Part shown: positions 1 to 11,640 of the stretch, one piece after another
Layout: the number at the start of each line of letters is the position of its first letter
How positions within the stretch are numbered: position 1 is the first letter of the stretch
NCBI GenBank assembly: GCA_002633025.1
Contig: NMRB01000178.1
Span: 387,862 to 451,861 of the forward strand
Length of the DNA stretch: 64,000 nucleotides
Origin: Notospermus geniculatus
Lineage: Eukaryota; Nemertea; Pilidiophora; Heteronemertea; Lineidae
Reading direction: 5' to 3'
Program-made: the position numbers and the translations under genes
The notes under the pieces: generated by a model
Told to the model about the DNA's origin: nothing
What the model saw: only the letters and a program-made list of their open reading frames with translations
Databases searched by the model: none

Positions 1-1530
1 TTGTGACCAAAGCACCAGTGACAGAGCTGAACAATACCCGCAGTGGACACAAAAGATTTAGGGTCGGCACGTACACTGAAGATTGGTTTTCGAAAACAGT
101 ATACCAGGGTGAGCGGATTTAATCTGAATGTGAATGACTGGTCGCACAAAGGCCAGTTCCGTGGATTGCCACTAGGGAATGAGCTCAGCTATAGGTAGCC
201 CCCACCTTAAAAACATGCTTATCTGCTTTTATTAGTGCCATGTTTCTATCTATTGTAATACATTTATGGGGTGTAAATCCAACCATTCATAAGTTAGTTG
301 TACATCGGTTCCCATCCTCCTGTATAAAGCTCTGTCTTGGGTCCATTGATAAAGTCAGTTCCCAAAATTCAAACCTTAACAAAAAAATTTCCCCAAAGGG
401 GATTTATGGGGATTTTCACTATGTGATTTCTCAGAGTCATATGCATAAAATGACATAAAAATCGTTCACCCCTTAATTTTTTCCAGGTTTTGGGACAAAA
501 TTGATCTCTTCTACTAGTCTACATGCACCTGCACAGAATCAAACGTTATACCGAGATCGAAATAGGCCGAAAAGTAGCATTCGTTCCAAGCTGGTACCCT
601 GCAAGTGGCCAATGTATGGCTCATTTTGCCGAATTCTAGAATTTCGCTGTGAAAATATCATCTTTTCCTAATTTACACAGCAAAATGTGGGCGGTGATGC
701 TTATGAATATCGAATACACGTACGTACTTGCTGTGTAAAATAAGAATTCACTCCTTAGTTACACAGCATGCTGTGCAAATAGCACAGGCCTATAAAATAT
801 ATAGACCGGTACTGCCTGCGAGTTTCATGGCGTTGATTGGTCCAATTCGAAAACCAACGACTTGCCACAATCGGGTGGAAAATCAGCCATGTGTCGTCAT
901 TCGCTATGGCACTTCTTAGCTCACCCGTGAGCTATAGTCGTCAGTCAGCGTCCGTCGTCGTCGTCCGTTAGCAGGGCACGTTTCGTAACCGCTGGAGCTA
1001 TTGATCTGAAACTTGGTACATATATACCCCTAGGTCAGATGACCTAGGACACCAAGTTTCGGTCTGATTCGATTCTTGGCTTGGCCTCCAGGTGGCCAAA
1101 ACCAAAAACACAAAAAGTGCAATAACTCCTTAACTAATGACTTCGGCGATGAACCAAGGCGAGTGTTACGCCTCCTGTGTGTTTATAATCCTTTTTGTGA
1201 CAGTCCTCCAGGCACCTGTGGATACACGGTGGGACGCATGTGAACCTAGCTATATCATGAATCTGGGTCACCTTGGCATTAGCCTGGAGATAAGGCTGAT
1301 TGCGTAATAAACCAGATGTGATGCTGCTGTTTAGAAAGTCAAAACTCCTCACTGCTCATGACTTGACGGTTAACGGAATAAACTCATCAATAAAGCAACA
1401 GACCCTCTAAACACAGAATATTCCAGAAAAACTTAACTCCCTCAAAATGTGCTCGCCACGGGTCAATATCCTAGTTATGAAAATGTCAGTAGTAGACTAT
1501 TGCGTATACAAAACAACCATTGATTAACAG
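1..1530. other. Gene-free stretch
   Basis: I see no convincing coding region. Short open frames here have no recognisable domain. The only structure found is the 530-800 block, which recurs near 10 kb. Confidence 0.5.
530..800 (+). repeat. Dispersed repeat, copy 1 (second copy at 9915-10195)
   Basis: A block of about 270 bp containing the phrases CAGAATCAAACGTTA, GTAGCATTCGTTCCAAG, GGCTCATTTTGCCGAATTC and CACAGCAAAATGTGGGCGG occurs again in the same orientation near 10 kb with small indels. Both copies end in short palindromes built on TTACACAGCA/TGCTGTGTAA. No coding capacity is evident. It is probably a non-autonomous transposon. Confidence 0.7.
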
Positions 1531-1536
1531 TCCTAA

Positions 1537-2534
1537 TATATCGGGTGGCCCAAAAAAATGACCCCCTAAGGATTTTTGAATAATTTCAATACTATAAAAG
1601 CTGGGCCCTTGATATTTTAGACATGCAAATATACGGATATTATCCATCTATTGTAAAGGTTTCAGCACTAAATATTGAACGGTTTTGACACGACGAAAAA
1701 ATCAAAATTATATGTCCAAAACTTTGATGCCGGAGTGAAATAAATGTCATGCGGGGATCACATCGAACTTAAACACTTCATACGTTTCATACCATCTGAC
1801 GGATATTCTGAAACTTCAGCTGGCTGCATTATCTACAGGACGTTTTGTGTCCATGGTACAAATTTCACGTTCATACCATGAACTGCTAGTTTGCTACAGC
1901 GAAAATAGAATCTGGTACCGAAATTGCACTGTCACTGCACCTACGGGTGTGGGAATGGGAGTTTTCGGTACCTGATACCTTTTTTGCTCCAGCACACTAA
2001 CCCTTTAAAGTACAAAATTGAATGTTGTACAATGAACAGCGAAGATCCCCTTCTTTATGCAGGTAAAATTTCAGAAAATTCCATTTGGTGGTCAATGAAA
2101 TACACAGTGTTTAATTTCAATCAATGTGATACGTTTTGTGTCTCCCGACGTTTGTTTCAATCCGGTGTAATGTATGAGAATGCCCCCCGTATGACAATGC
2201 CCGCTTTATTGTTCGGCGGACACTCAAATACAGAAAGACATGTTGATCAGTGCCTCCCCCATTGTCACGTCGCGGCTTATTCCGTCAATCTTTTGTTGGG
2301 AGGCACTGGCAAACGGGGGGCAATGAAAAACATTACACCGGCATTAAATTTTTTGACTCGTAATTTTGATTCCTTCGTCATGTCAAAACTGTTTGATATT
2401 TAGGGCTGAAATTTTTACAACAGATTGGTAATATCCATACATTTGCACGTCTAAAATATCAAGAGTGCAGCTTGCATAGTTTTAAATATATTGGAAAATC
2501 CTTAGGGGGTCATTTTTTTCGGGCCACCCGATAT
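1537..2534. mobile_element. Mariner-type non-autonomous DNA transposon
   Basis: The two ends are inverted copies of about 200 bp, starting TATCGGGTGGCCCAAAAAAA on the left and its diverged complement on the right, both next to TA. TA target sites and a TIR beginning GGGTGGCCCAAAAAA fit the Tc1/mariner superfamily. The interior has a 159-codon open frame (1924-2403, +) without transposase motifs, so I treat the element as a long miniature element with no functional gene. Confidence 0.7.
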
Positions 2535-2559
2535 ATCCACGACAGATAGCAGCATAATG

Positions 2560-2700
2560 AGGACCCTAGCTCACTGCCTCAATAGGTGTCACCAGTGGTT
2601 AAATCTATTGAAATGAAACTGGCAACTCAGTCGTGATCAATTTCCCACACAAAAGCCGTCCATTGTATAGGACCGAGTTTCGGTGTGCTGCCCTCTATCG
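2560..2700 (+). repeat. Dispersed repeat shared with 39.6-40.0 kb
   Basis: The phrases CTCAATAGGTGTCAC, ATTGAAATGAAACTG, GATCAATTTCCCACACAAA, CGTCCATTGTATAG and TTCGGTGTGCTGCCCTCTAT occur here and again at 39598-39990, where extra sequence separates them. No coding role is seen. Confidence 0.6.
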
Positions 2701-3470
2701 TAGATGCCCATTAGCACAATAATGACTACGCAATAGGGCCTATGTAAAGATCTAGCTGCGGACTGCCTACAAAATAACAGGTCTAGCCCAAACATCCTCC
2801 CCTTTAAAATCCACCCAAAACTCTGTAAAAAAATCACATTGTTTCTGTTCAAAAATTCTCACACAAATACATGTACGCCAAATTTCTGTTAGCGCAACAT
2901 AGGCCCTACATGTAGGCCTATATACGCAAAGTGCTGATAGCACAATCATGACAATAGCGTAGGGATTCATTAGAGGCGATACCCGGTGTGAAAGTACCCC
3001 AGGTCCTAGTAAGTAAAGAAATCTAAAAGAAATCTAAGTCCCCTAGTAGAGTCCTATACCATGTATACCTTTTATATAGGATTGGTAACCCAGGAACGGA
3101 AGTCCGGGTAGGACAATGGTTCCTAAGGAATGGGGGCCCTATGGGGCCCGAAGGGCCTCCACTCCTAAGTAACCAAGGTCCGTGGGACCTTGGTTCCGGG
3201 CGGACCTGCATTTCTTTCACACCGGTGGTAAGAAGTGTACAGCTGTCTATTATATAAAGTGTCTACATGTAGGCCTATACTGCTCGGCCCACGCCTACGC
3301 ACATTACACACACAATCCTCGCATTCGGCAGACCAGCTACGAGGCCATGCCTTCACCCCCACACCATAATGAAACAGTCCAATTATGCTTTTTGTTGACA
3401 AAATTTTGTAACCGTGCGGGGGATGTGTTTAGTTTATTTTTAGATGAATGACTTATATTCCTTACTACCC
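2700..3470. other. Gene-free stretch
   Basis: No gene is recognised. The interval has short internal palindromes around GGGGCCCTATGGGGCCC (about 3133) and repeated GTAGGCCTA motifs. Confidence 0.4.
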
Positions 3471-3471
3471 T

Positions 3472-3856
3472 CTGTGAACTTCCAAGTTTGAATTTCCCAG
3501 TTTGAACATCCCAGTTTGAACATCCCACTTTGAACATCCCAGTTTGAACATCCCAATTTGAACATCCCACTTTGGACTTCCCAATTTGAACATCCCACTT
3601 TGAACATCCCAATTCGAACTTCCCAATTTGAACATCCCACTTTGAACATCCCACTTTGGACTTCCCAATTTGAACATCCCACTTTGAACATCCCAATTTG
3701 AACTTCCCAATTTGAACTTCCCAATTTGAACATCCCACTTTGAACATCCCACTTTCAACATCCCACTTTCAACATCCCACTTTGAACATCCCAATTTGAA
3801 CTTCCCAATTTGAACATCCCACTTTGAACATCCCAATTTGAACTTCCCTCTGTGAT
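3472..3856. repeat. 14-bp minisatellite
   Basis: There are about 27 head-to-tail units close to CCCACTTTGAACAT, with variants at three or four positions (AGTTT/AATTT/ACTTT, ACAT/ACTT). Because 14 is not a multiple of 3 and the unit contains no stop on the minus strand, all three minus frames stay open, giving long artificial ORFs rich in a repeating Phe-Lys-x-Gly-x-Ser pattern. These are not taken as genes. Related GGACTTCCCT units trail on to about 3925. Confidence 0.95.
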
Positions 3857-3925
3857 GTCTAATGGAAACAACGTAGAAATATTCCCTCTTTGGACTTCCC
3901 TTTTTGGACTTCCCTCTTTGAACAT

Positions 3926-5163
3926 ATCCCTTTTTGGCGGAAAATACCGCCCATATCTTTCGTCATCTGTTGGGGAAAAATCAGGAAACAACAGATAGTA
4001 AACTTCTTTACCAGTGAGAAATGTGAAGTGTTCTCCAACATTCGTATCCAACAGTGACGAAGTACTTGTAACGATAACTACTCTAGACAATTTTGTATCA
4101 GTTGACTTTCACTATGCCCAAAAGGGAGTCGATCACAACAGAGTCTGGAGAAAACTCACACAATACGAAGATAGAAATGTTGAATCATCTCCCCACATTG
4201 CAAGGTTGAGAAAACATCAGAGATCTGATGGGTGTCAGTGTTGGCGGGGGTGTTCCTCGAGTCGATCACTTCATACTTACCGGTCTGCAATTTTACAGAA
4301 CGATGGTGACCTGACTCTGCTTGCTGCTTCCTCAGTTAGGAAATTGCAAATGAATGTCACTTTGTCCGTGGCCCGGGTGGACATCTTCGTCTTTTCGGAT
4401 GGTTGACACGGACTTGTAGGCGTGAGGGAGTTTCCACACGTCTGCGTCGTACAGACGGGCCAGCTAGATGAATGTTCAGAAATGTTACATTTCACTACTT
4501 GTTTGAGACATTTCAACAGCGATCTGTAACAACACGTCGATGAAATTCAATACGCTCCGAGGACAGGCCCGGCAAGTATTTACTGGACATAGGTCTCTTT
4601 TTCCATGATCCTGGCTTGTTGAAGGCTGGATTTGATTGTTGGTGATGTGGATACATGATTGCAAACAGCTCCCCGACGTCTCTCGTGGTGCTGCATATCA
4701 CTGACGGCGGGGAAAGTAGCAATAGGCCTACGGTGTTGTCATGTATGAATTTTGGGATTTCATCTAGCGCGCGACTCACCAAAAGACCAGAATGTCAAAA
4801 ACTGCACCAAACAAAGACACACAGTGTCTCTGTTCGAGTGGCTGAAGATGACAAGGCTTTGATGCGCGACAATCAGTGGGGATTCCCCCTCTCATTACTT
4901 ACTCTTTCGTCATCTATTGGGGAAAAACGCCAGTGACAAATCAACATTCGTACCCAACAGCCGGAGTATTGTATCTGCTGACCATGCAAACAAAAACTGT
5001 TCCAAACAAAGACACACAGTGATCTGTTCCTTACTCTTTCGCAATCTATTGGGGAGACATCATGAGGAAACAATTTGTAGGGCGTACTAGTATCTATTAT
5101 CTGGGGAACTGGCGCGTAGGCTAGTCACCATCTGCCTCTCTAAATCCCAAAGTTTTGTGAGTC
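3926..5163. other. Gene-free stretch with internal direct repeat
   Basis: No gene is recognised. The phrase ACTCTTTCGTCATCTATTGG and neighbouring CAAACAAAGACACACAGTG recur near 3955, 4810-4920 and 5000-5055, so the stretch is itself partly a diverged tandem repeat. Confidence 0.4.
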
Positions 5164-5169
5164 CTCCAC

Positions 5170-7527
5170 TATGGCAAGCCAAACGTTGCAATATTCAATA
5201 CTACAAAATATTTTTGTTCCAAAAATATATTTATTCATGAATGGTAAATATTCATTCATGAATGGTAAATATTCATTCATGAATGGTAAATATTCATTCA
5301 TGAATGAAAAATATTGATTCATGAAAAAAATATTCATTCATGAAAAGAATATTTGTTCATGAAAAAAAAATTATTCATGAAAAAATATTTGTTTATGAAA
5401 AAAAAATTATTCATGAAAAAAATTTATTCATTTATTCAATGTCCAATGAAAATATTTATCCCATACAAAAAAATTATCGCATACAAATATTTTTATCCCA
5501 CATAAATATTACATCCAGAACGAGTAACGAGCAGCAGTATTTCCATTCAACACGAATTATTTTGGTTCAATCATCAGAGCCCTCTGTTGGAAAATGCGTC
5601 AGTATGCTTGCAACGAGAAAAATATCCATTCAATAATGAAAATATTCATTCAACACGAAATATATTGGTTCAATCATCAGAGCCCTCTGTTGGGAGATGT
5701 GTCAGTATGCCAAACGAGTTAAAGCTAGTATGCTCGCGCTTTGGAACGAACTTCGGCAACCCGTACGAGTTGGTACCCCCAAACTGATTGGCTTCCGGGT
5801 AACATACACCTGCGTATGTTCCTTATTAGACCCCAGTGTGTGGACCCCAGTGTATGGTCCTTTAATATTAGCGCCCTCTTGTCTACTCAGATTGGCAATT
5901 AAAGGTGAATTAAAGGCCTTATATACCCCCGTGTGCAGACAAATTTTAATGAGGTCGAATTTGATTGGATGTTGGTGCATGGTGCTGTCCCATCATGCCT
6001 CAACATGAATTCAGATAAAAGGGGGCGCTGCGGTCGCTTTCGTGAAAATCGCTTTTTACTGTAGCTGAGCCCTATGGGTTTAATTTTTTAAAACTTTCCT
6101 TCGCAGTGCATTAGTAGGATGTACCTACAAAATGTCTGGCGCAAAACTAAAATAATAGGTGGCGCTGGTGCGATATTAATACTTTTACAATTTTGGTCAT
6201 ACGTTCGGAATGGGTTGACATATTGACCCAATTCTTGTCCGTTCTTCGTGTACACATGTCTGTGCATCCCGACATGTGCAATTTGCCGCATTAAGCCCTT
6301 CTTCCATTTTGTCAGTAAAATAGAGAGACGGACTAAGCATGAATGAAGGCCCAGGTAGTCCAAGCATTGTATTGAACTGAAAAAAGAGGAAGGGGTTAAT
6401 ACGGCAAACTATATGTACGGATACACAGACATGTGTACATGATGAGCGTACAAGAATTAGGTCAATATGTTAACCCATTCAGAACTTATGACCAAAAACG
6501 TAACAGTATAACTATCTCAGCAGCGCCACCTATTATTTTAGTTTTGCTCCAGCCGTTTTGTAGATACACCCTAGTACTAATGCACTGTGGTGGAGTTTAA
6601 AAAAATATTAATCCACAGGGCTCAAGTACAGTAAAAAACGATTTTCACGAAAGCGATCGCAGCGCCCCCTTTTATCTGAAATCGTGTTGAGGCATGATGG
6701 GACATCACTATGCACCAACATCCAATCAAATTGGACCTCATTAAAATTTGTCTGGACACGGGGGTATATAAGGCCGCCAATTCACCTTCAACTGCCAGTC
6801 TGAGTAGACAAGGGGCGCTATACGGACCATAAAATGGGGGTCTAATAAGGGACATACACAGCCGTATGTTACCCGGGGGCCCATCAGGACCAATCAGTTT
6901 CGACGTACCAACTCGTACGGGTAGCGGGAGTTCGTTCCAAAGCGCGAGCATACGAACTTTAACTCGTTTGGCATACTGACACATCTCCCAACAGAGGGCT
7001 CTGATGATTGAACCAATATATTTCGTGTTGAATGAATATTTTCATTATCGAATGGATATTTTTCACGTTGCAAGCATACTGACGCATTTTCCAACATAGG
7101 GCTCTGATGATTGAACCAATATATTTCGTGTTGAATGGAAATACTGCTGCTCGTTACTCGTTCTGGATGCAATATTTATGTGGGATAAAAATATTTGTAT
7201 GCGGTAATTTTTTTGTATGGGATAAATATTTTCATTGGACACATTTTGAAAGAAATTTATACATTTTTTTCATGAACAAATTTTTTTTCATGAACAAATA
7301 TTTTTTTCATGAATAGATTTTTTTCATGAATAAATTTTTTTCATGAACAAATAATTTTTTCGTCAACAAATATTTTTTCATCAACAAAATTTTTTTTCAT
7401 AAACAAATATTTTTTCATGAATCAATATTTTTCATTCATGAATGAATATTTACCATTAATGAATGAATATATTTTTGGAACAAAAATATTTTGTAGTATT
7501 GAATATTGCAACGTTTGGCTTGCCATA
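5170..7527. mobile_element. Large foldback (palindromic) transposable element
   Basis: The left arm (about 5170-6322) and right arm (about 6372-7527) are inverted copies along more than 1.1 kb, separated by a loop of about 50 bp. The ends read TATGGCAAGCCAAACG and its complement. Subterminal sequence is a run of ATTCATGAATGGTAAAT and TTCATGAAAAAAA units. The arms contain short open frames but no transposase. The left end is preceded by CTCCAC at 5164-5169. The same hexamer follows a second copy of the right end at 8436-8441, not the copy at 7527. Confidence 0.85.
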
Positions 7528-7639
7528 CAAGACAAGAGCAACGCAAAGCGTGGGATACCGGTTATGAGGCGCCATGTAGGAATTTAATTGTTTCCTAATA
7601 TTATTTGGAAATAATGTCATTGTTTCAAACCATAAATGT

Positions 7640-8340
7640 ACGTATTTTGACTTATTTCATCCAATAAAGTTATACATAAAACCATGAAATTATTATTCAA
7701 ACCAGAATTTATATTAAACATGGTTTCATTCCCATGAAACTTTCACAAATTCATGGTTTTGAAAACATAACTTACTTTCAAACCATGAAGTTCATGCAAT
7801 TTCATGGCTTGCAAACCATGAGAATGATATACAAAACCATAAAATCGGCAAAATTATTTGTTTTCAAACAAACGCATCATGGATTGTAAACATTGCAAAT
7901 TGCAAAAATCATGCTTTGCAAACCATGATAATCCGCAAAAGCATGGTTTGGGAAACAAAACACATGGTTTGCAAACCATGGAAATCGCCGCATCCATGGT
8001 ATGCGTATAATTGTATGCGCAGTGGAACATAGACTGGTCTCTGCCCTCGTTTCGTTCCGTTCCGCTGCACTCGACCAGTAGACAGCGGGCCGAGGATCAG
8101 TCCATTGTTCCACTGCGCATACAATTATACGCATACCATTGATTTGACTATTTCCATGGTTTGTAAACCATGAGTTTGGCTGTAATCATGGGATCGAAAA
8201 CCATGGTTTTGTGGATTATCATGGTTTGCAAACCATGATTTTTGCAATGTTCATTGTTTGCAATCCATGAGGATTTGATATTCATGGTTTGAAAACCAAG
8301 ATATTTGCCGATTTTTCGTGATTTGCAAACCATGAATTTG
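7640..8340. repeat. Cluster of 18-bp palindromes
   Basis: About fifteen full or half copies of the palindrome CATGGTTTGCAAACCATG lie at irregular spacing of 15-60 bp, separated by AT-rich spacers. Examples sit near 7805, 7910, 7963, 8156, 8218 and 8280. The spacing is too irregular for a simple satellite. A 144-bp miniature element has inserted into one of the palindromes. Confidence 0.85.
7996..8139. mobile_element. Miniature inverted-repeat element
   Basis: Arms of about 34 bp (7996-8029 and 8106-8139), beginning ATGGTATGCGTATAATTGTA, are exact inverted copies flanking a 76-bp core. It sits inside the palindrome cluster. It has no coding capacity. Confidence 0.85.
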
Positions 8341-8342
8341 CA

Positions 8343-8435
8343 NTCATGAATGAATATTTACCATTAATGAATGAATATATTTTTGGAACAAAAATATTTT
8401 GTAGTATTGAATATTGCAACGTTTGGCTTGCCATA
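8343..8435. other. Single N followed by a repeated foldback end
   Basis: An isolated N at 8343 is followed by about 92 bp that repeats 7436-7527, the right end of the foldback element. After this copy comes CTCCAC, matching the hexamer in front of the left end at 5164-5169. This copy is therefore likely the true right end, and the DNA between 7528 and 8343 may be a wrongly inserted contig or a second element copy. Confidence 0.6.
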
Positions 8436-8644
8436 CTCCACTATGAAAAGAAACAACATATGCCCTCAGAAGTTTGCTCGTTGTATGGCGCCATCTCACC
8501 AGTCTCGCTGGCGAAAAAGGGAACAACTCGAAATCGACTGAAAATTTCAAAGTGCAAATAAAAAAGTTTGGGGAAGAATCAGCAGCAGACAACGGCTACA
8601 TTGGTAACTACTTGGGTGATTTGTATCTCACTCATGTTATCGAT

Positions 8645-8700
8645 TTCACGACATGCAGTGCCACCTACGTTCTCCCGCTGGCCAGATTTGGAACTAAACT
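8645..8700 (+). repeat. Dispersed module B
   Basis: The phrase ATCGATTTCACGACATGCAG, then TGCCACCTACG and CCCGCTGGCCAGATTTG, recurs at 18540-18605 and 20107-20165. Shorter or inverted versions lie near 15715-15765, 17500-17530 and 22925-22985. It is unrelated to any recognised gene. Confidence 0.7.
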
Positions 8701-8843
8701 TTTTTATTCGCACTTTGAAATTTTCAGTCGGGACTCGACAAGGCCGAAATTTGTTAAGTGCAAATTAAAAAGTTTGGGGAAGAATCGTAGCAGAATTTTC
8801 CCCAGACAGATACGAATTGCATTCGCGTGAAGTCATGTTTATT
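8700..8843 (+). repeat. Repeat with inverted copy at 10186-10326
   Basis: TTTTCAGTCGGGACTCGACA, AAGTTTGGGGAAGAATCGTA and CCCAGACAGATACGAATTGC are found here on the plus strand and at 10186-10326 on the minus strand, almost unchanged. Confidence 0.8.
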
Positions 8844-9034
8844 TTTAACACTTTTTTTACACCAGGGAAACATTCTTGGATACGAATCCGAATTTGTATC
8901 TAGGCCTGCAGCGCCATATTGACCAGCGGGAAAACGTAGATGGCGCTGCAGGCCTAGATACAAATTCGGATTCGTATCCAAGAATGTTTCCCTGGTGTAA
9001 AAAAGTCACTCGTGTTAAAAATAAACGCCGTGAC
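8829..9034. mobile_element. Hairpin element built from GTATCTAGGCCTGCAG arms
   Basis: A perfect inverted repeat of about 65 bp (about 8858-8924 and 8942-9005, with the phrase GGATACGAATCCGAATTTGT) is extended outward by imperfect arms. The loop contains GACCAGCGGGAAAACGTAGA, a short form of dispersed module B. The result looks like a foldback made from the local repeat vocabulary. Confidence 0.8.
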
Positions 9035-9204
9035 TATTTGCACAGCAAGTTGCTGTGTAAACAGTACAATATTTCTTAGTTTTCGCACTGCTTATACAGC
9101 AGAGATTCTAACCAATGAAAACGCGAGATCATAATGAGGATGCATTACGATAATTTATGCACGGGGCCTATTAAACAACGTAGTGATTATTCACACGCCC
9201 TGTT

Positions 9205-9285
9205 AGCAGTCAGTTGACTAGCGCAGTGCAAAGATGGAGGGCCTATAACCCAAAGGTCGCGGGTTCGAATCCCGGTAATTGTCTC
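9205..9285 (+). other. tRNA-like sequence (B box)
   Basis: GGTCGCGGGTTCGAATCCCGG is a good RNA polymerase III B box with a T-arm, preceded by a possible A-box-like GTTAGCAGTCAGTTG. It is followed by CATTTTTTTTTC, a possible T-run terminator. The acceptor stem does not close convincingly, so a tRNA-derived SINE fragment or pseudo-tRNA is more likely than a working tRNA. Confidence 0.35.
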
Positions 9286-9654
9286 ATTTTTTTTTCTTTT
9301 TTTCCCCTTTTTTACTTTCTTTTCTTTTCTCAGAGAACTGTTGTGACTCTTTTAAATTTCTACATGGAACAATTGGTTAATTAATCTTGGTGACACTGAT
9401 AAAATCGGCTACAGAATCGTCACATCAACATGGGCAAGGGCACACCCTGGTATTCGGACTGATCCCCATACTCTGACCCACAACCCCAGCTATGCGACTG
9501 ACGAAAACCGACAGAATGCGTCACATAGGTGTCTTAGACTTGGGTCATCACACAGAAACAGGCTGCAATACCAGATGACGGACCTTCACCTAGGCACTTA
9601 TCGGAGTATAAGAACATCTTCAATTATCGGCCTACATATTTGAGTGATAAGACA

Positions 9655-9845
9655 GGTTGTCAGGGGCGCAGCTAGCTTTTTGGCCCGAGGGGAGGCAAAA
9701 GGTCATCGGGTAGGGGGGGGGCAAAAGACCATATTTTGCTAATTTTCGGTCAAAATGTGCATGAAAAACACGTTTTTCCGGTCCACTTGGGGGCACTTGC
9801 CCCCCCCCCCCCGCCCCTCCTCGCTTCACCTCTGGTTGTGATGAC
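9655..9845. repeat. GC-rich inverted-repeat element
   Basis: It starts CAGGGGCGCAGCTAGC and has complementary G-run and C-run segments (TAGGGGGGGGGCAAAAG and CTTGCCCCCCCCCCCC). It looks like a miniature DNA transposon. It is non-coding. Confidence 0.5.
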
Positions 9846-9914
9846 AAATGTTTGTCAAGAGCTCCCTGGGCAGAGTAACGTTACACGTAGGGGACGTACA
9901 GTAAAACCTCGCCA

Positions 9915-10195
9915 CGCACTTGCCCAGAATCAAACGTTAATCTACTGACATAAGAGATCGAAATACGAAGTAGCATTCGTTCCAAGTTGGTACCCTGCAA
10001 GTGGCCATGTATGGCTCATTTTGCCGAATTCTAAAATTTCGCTGTGAAAATATCATATTTTCCTAATTTACACAGCAAAATGTGGGCGGGGCAGAACCTA
10101 ATGATGCTTATGAATATTAAATACGTACTTGCTGTGTAAATAAAAATTCACTCCTTAGTTACACAGCATGCCGTGCAAATAGCCCCGGCCAAAAA
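9915..10195 (+). repeat. Dispersed repeat, copy 2 (first copy at 530-800)
   Basis: It matches 530-800 in the same orientation, including GTAGCATTCGTTCCAAG and CACAGCAAAATGTGGGCGG, with insertions such as GGCAGAACCTAATG that the first copy lacks. Confidence 0.7.
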
Positions 10196-10326
10196 TAAAT
10201 ATGACTTCACGCGAATGCAATTCGTATCTGTCTGGGGAAAATTCTGCTACGATTCTTCCCCAAACTTTTTAATTTGCATTTAACAAATTTCGGCCTTGTC
10301 GAGTCCCGACTGAAAATTTCAACACA
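10186..10326 (-). repeat. Inverted copy of 8700-8843
   Basis: It is the reverse complement of the block at 8700-8843, joined directly to copy 2 of the 530-800 repeat. The joint suggests that composite repeat units, not single modules, are being duplicated. Confidence 0.75.
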
Positions 10327-10329
10327 GTA

Positions 10330-11640
10330 GCAGAGGTAGATCATGTAGATGAAGAGGCAGAGATGACCACAGATGATGATGATGATCTCGCACGCTCTTA
10401 CAGACTGACACCACAGTGAGCATCGCAACTATTCCATTTTCTATTTCCAGTTGTTGTCGACCCAGACAGTTTTTCAGAATCACTGTCCCACTGCCACTTT
10501 CTTCACAGTTCTCACACCCAACCAGGGAGGAGGCCATTACTCATCATTATTGGGCTCAGCCGACATCAGTTGCTCGAATGCAGAGAAGGAGAGGTGTCAG
10601 CAAGTGACAAGGAAGTACTTGTATGCCTGCCTAGGCATACAAGTAATTTGCCTCGCATATGACGAGGGAAGTTCCATTATGAAGATGGCTTTCTTCAACA
10701 CTGTCGACTGTGGGCATCCTGAGAATATCAGGCGTTCTTAGTGCTCGCTACCTTCGTCGCCGCACACAAACCCCTGAGAGATTTCGCCTGAATCGGTGGA
10801 GTATCAAAGCCATTCCAGCAAATGTTCATCCCCACCATCTCATCCTAAGTTGGCCACTGATTGTTACACATGAACTACGCAGGTAAAAAAGCTGACCCAG
10901 CAGGTCTGAACATGAAATAAACTCCAGTTTCGCGACGTGTGGCCTGAGAATGATATACATTCTGTGCGATGAATGTAGGATAGGCTGAACTCAACTTAGA
11001 TTGAATCCAGCAGTGTAGGATAGGTTAATTGCCTGGCATAACTAGGTCAGCTGTGTCACCTGCTTGGCTGTGAATATTACAAGGGCCGCTATACATGTAT
11101 ACGTGTAACTGATCTCTAGTTAGGCTGAGGTGGGGAAGCTGAGGTACTTCAGCACTGTGTTGTGCGTGACACTACGGTACAATCTATGTGTAATGACTGT
11201 CATCTTAAGGTGACTCAGAAATGGCGTTCGCTGATTGGGCGCATATTTTCTCAGGCGCCAAGTACTCCAGCAAATCAAGCGAAATATCTCAGGGGTTTGT
11301 CTGCGGTGACGAAGGGAGCGAGCAGTAAGAACGCCTGATATTCTCAGGATGACTGTGGGTGACTGCCTGTGTCCGGAAATGTGCAGTATACTGTGAAAAC
11401 TGTCATGAAAAGTTCGACTCACTCGGAGAGCGATTTTTGTACCGGTACTGTATGTAGGCCTATACCTATACGTAGACGTATGTTTTGCCCATATTCAGGC
11501 ATGACAAAACGGTGCGAACGAACGATGTAAAAAAGGCTCTGAACCAGCGTCAGCTGCCGACATCATTTGCTCGAATGCAGAGAACGAGAGGCGTCAGCAA
11601 TTGACTATGGGTGACTGAGTTTTGTTGCCGTCGGAAATCT
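10330..11640. other. Gene-free repeat mosaic
   Basis: No gene is recognised. Internally, 10700-10800 is repeated in inverse near 11270-11350 (CTGAGAATATCAGGCGTTCT and complement), and TTGCTCGAATGCAGAGAA with GAGAGG occurs at about 10570 and 11570. Confidence 0.5.

Noticed and set aside
1924-2403. 159-codon plus-strand ORF in the mariner-type element
   Set aside because: There are no transposase motifs, and its end lies within the TIR.
3337-3836. Three long minus-strand ORFs with repeating Phe-Lys-x-Gly residues
   Set aside because: They are a by-product of the 14-bp minisatellite, which has no stop in any minus frame.
7640-8340. CRISPR-like array from the regularly repeated palindromes
   Set aside because: Eukaryotic context, irregular spacing, no uniform spacers.
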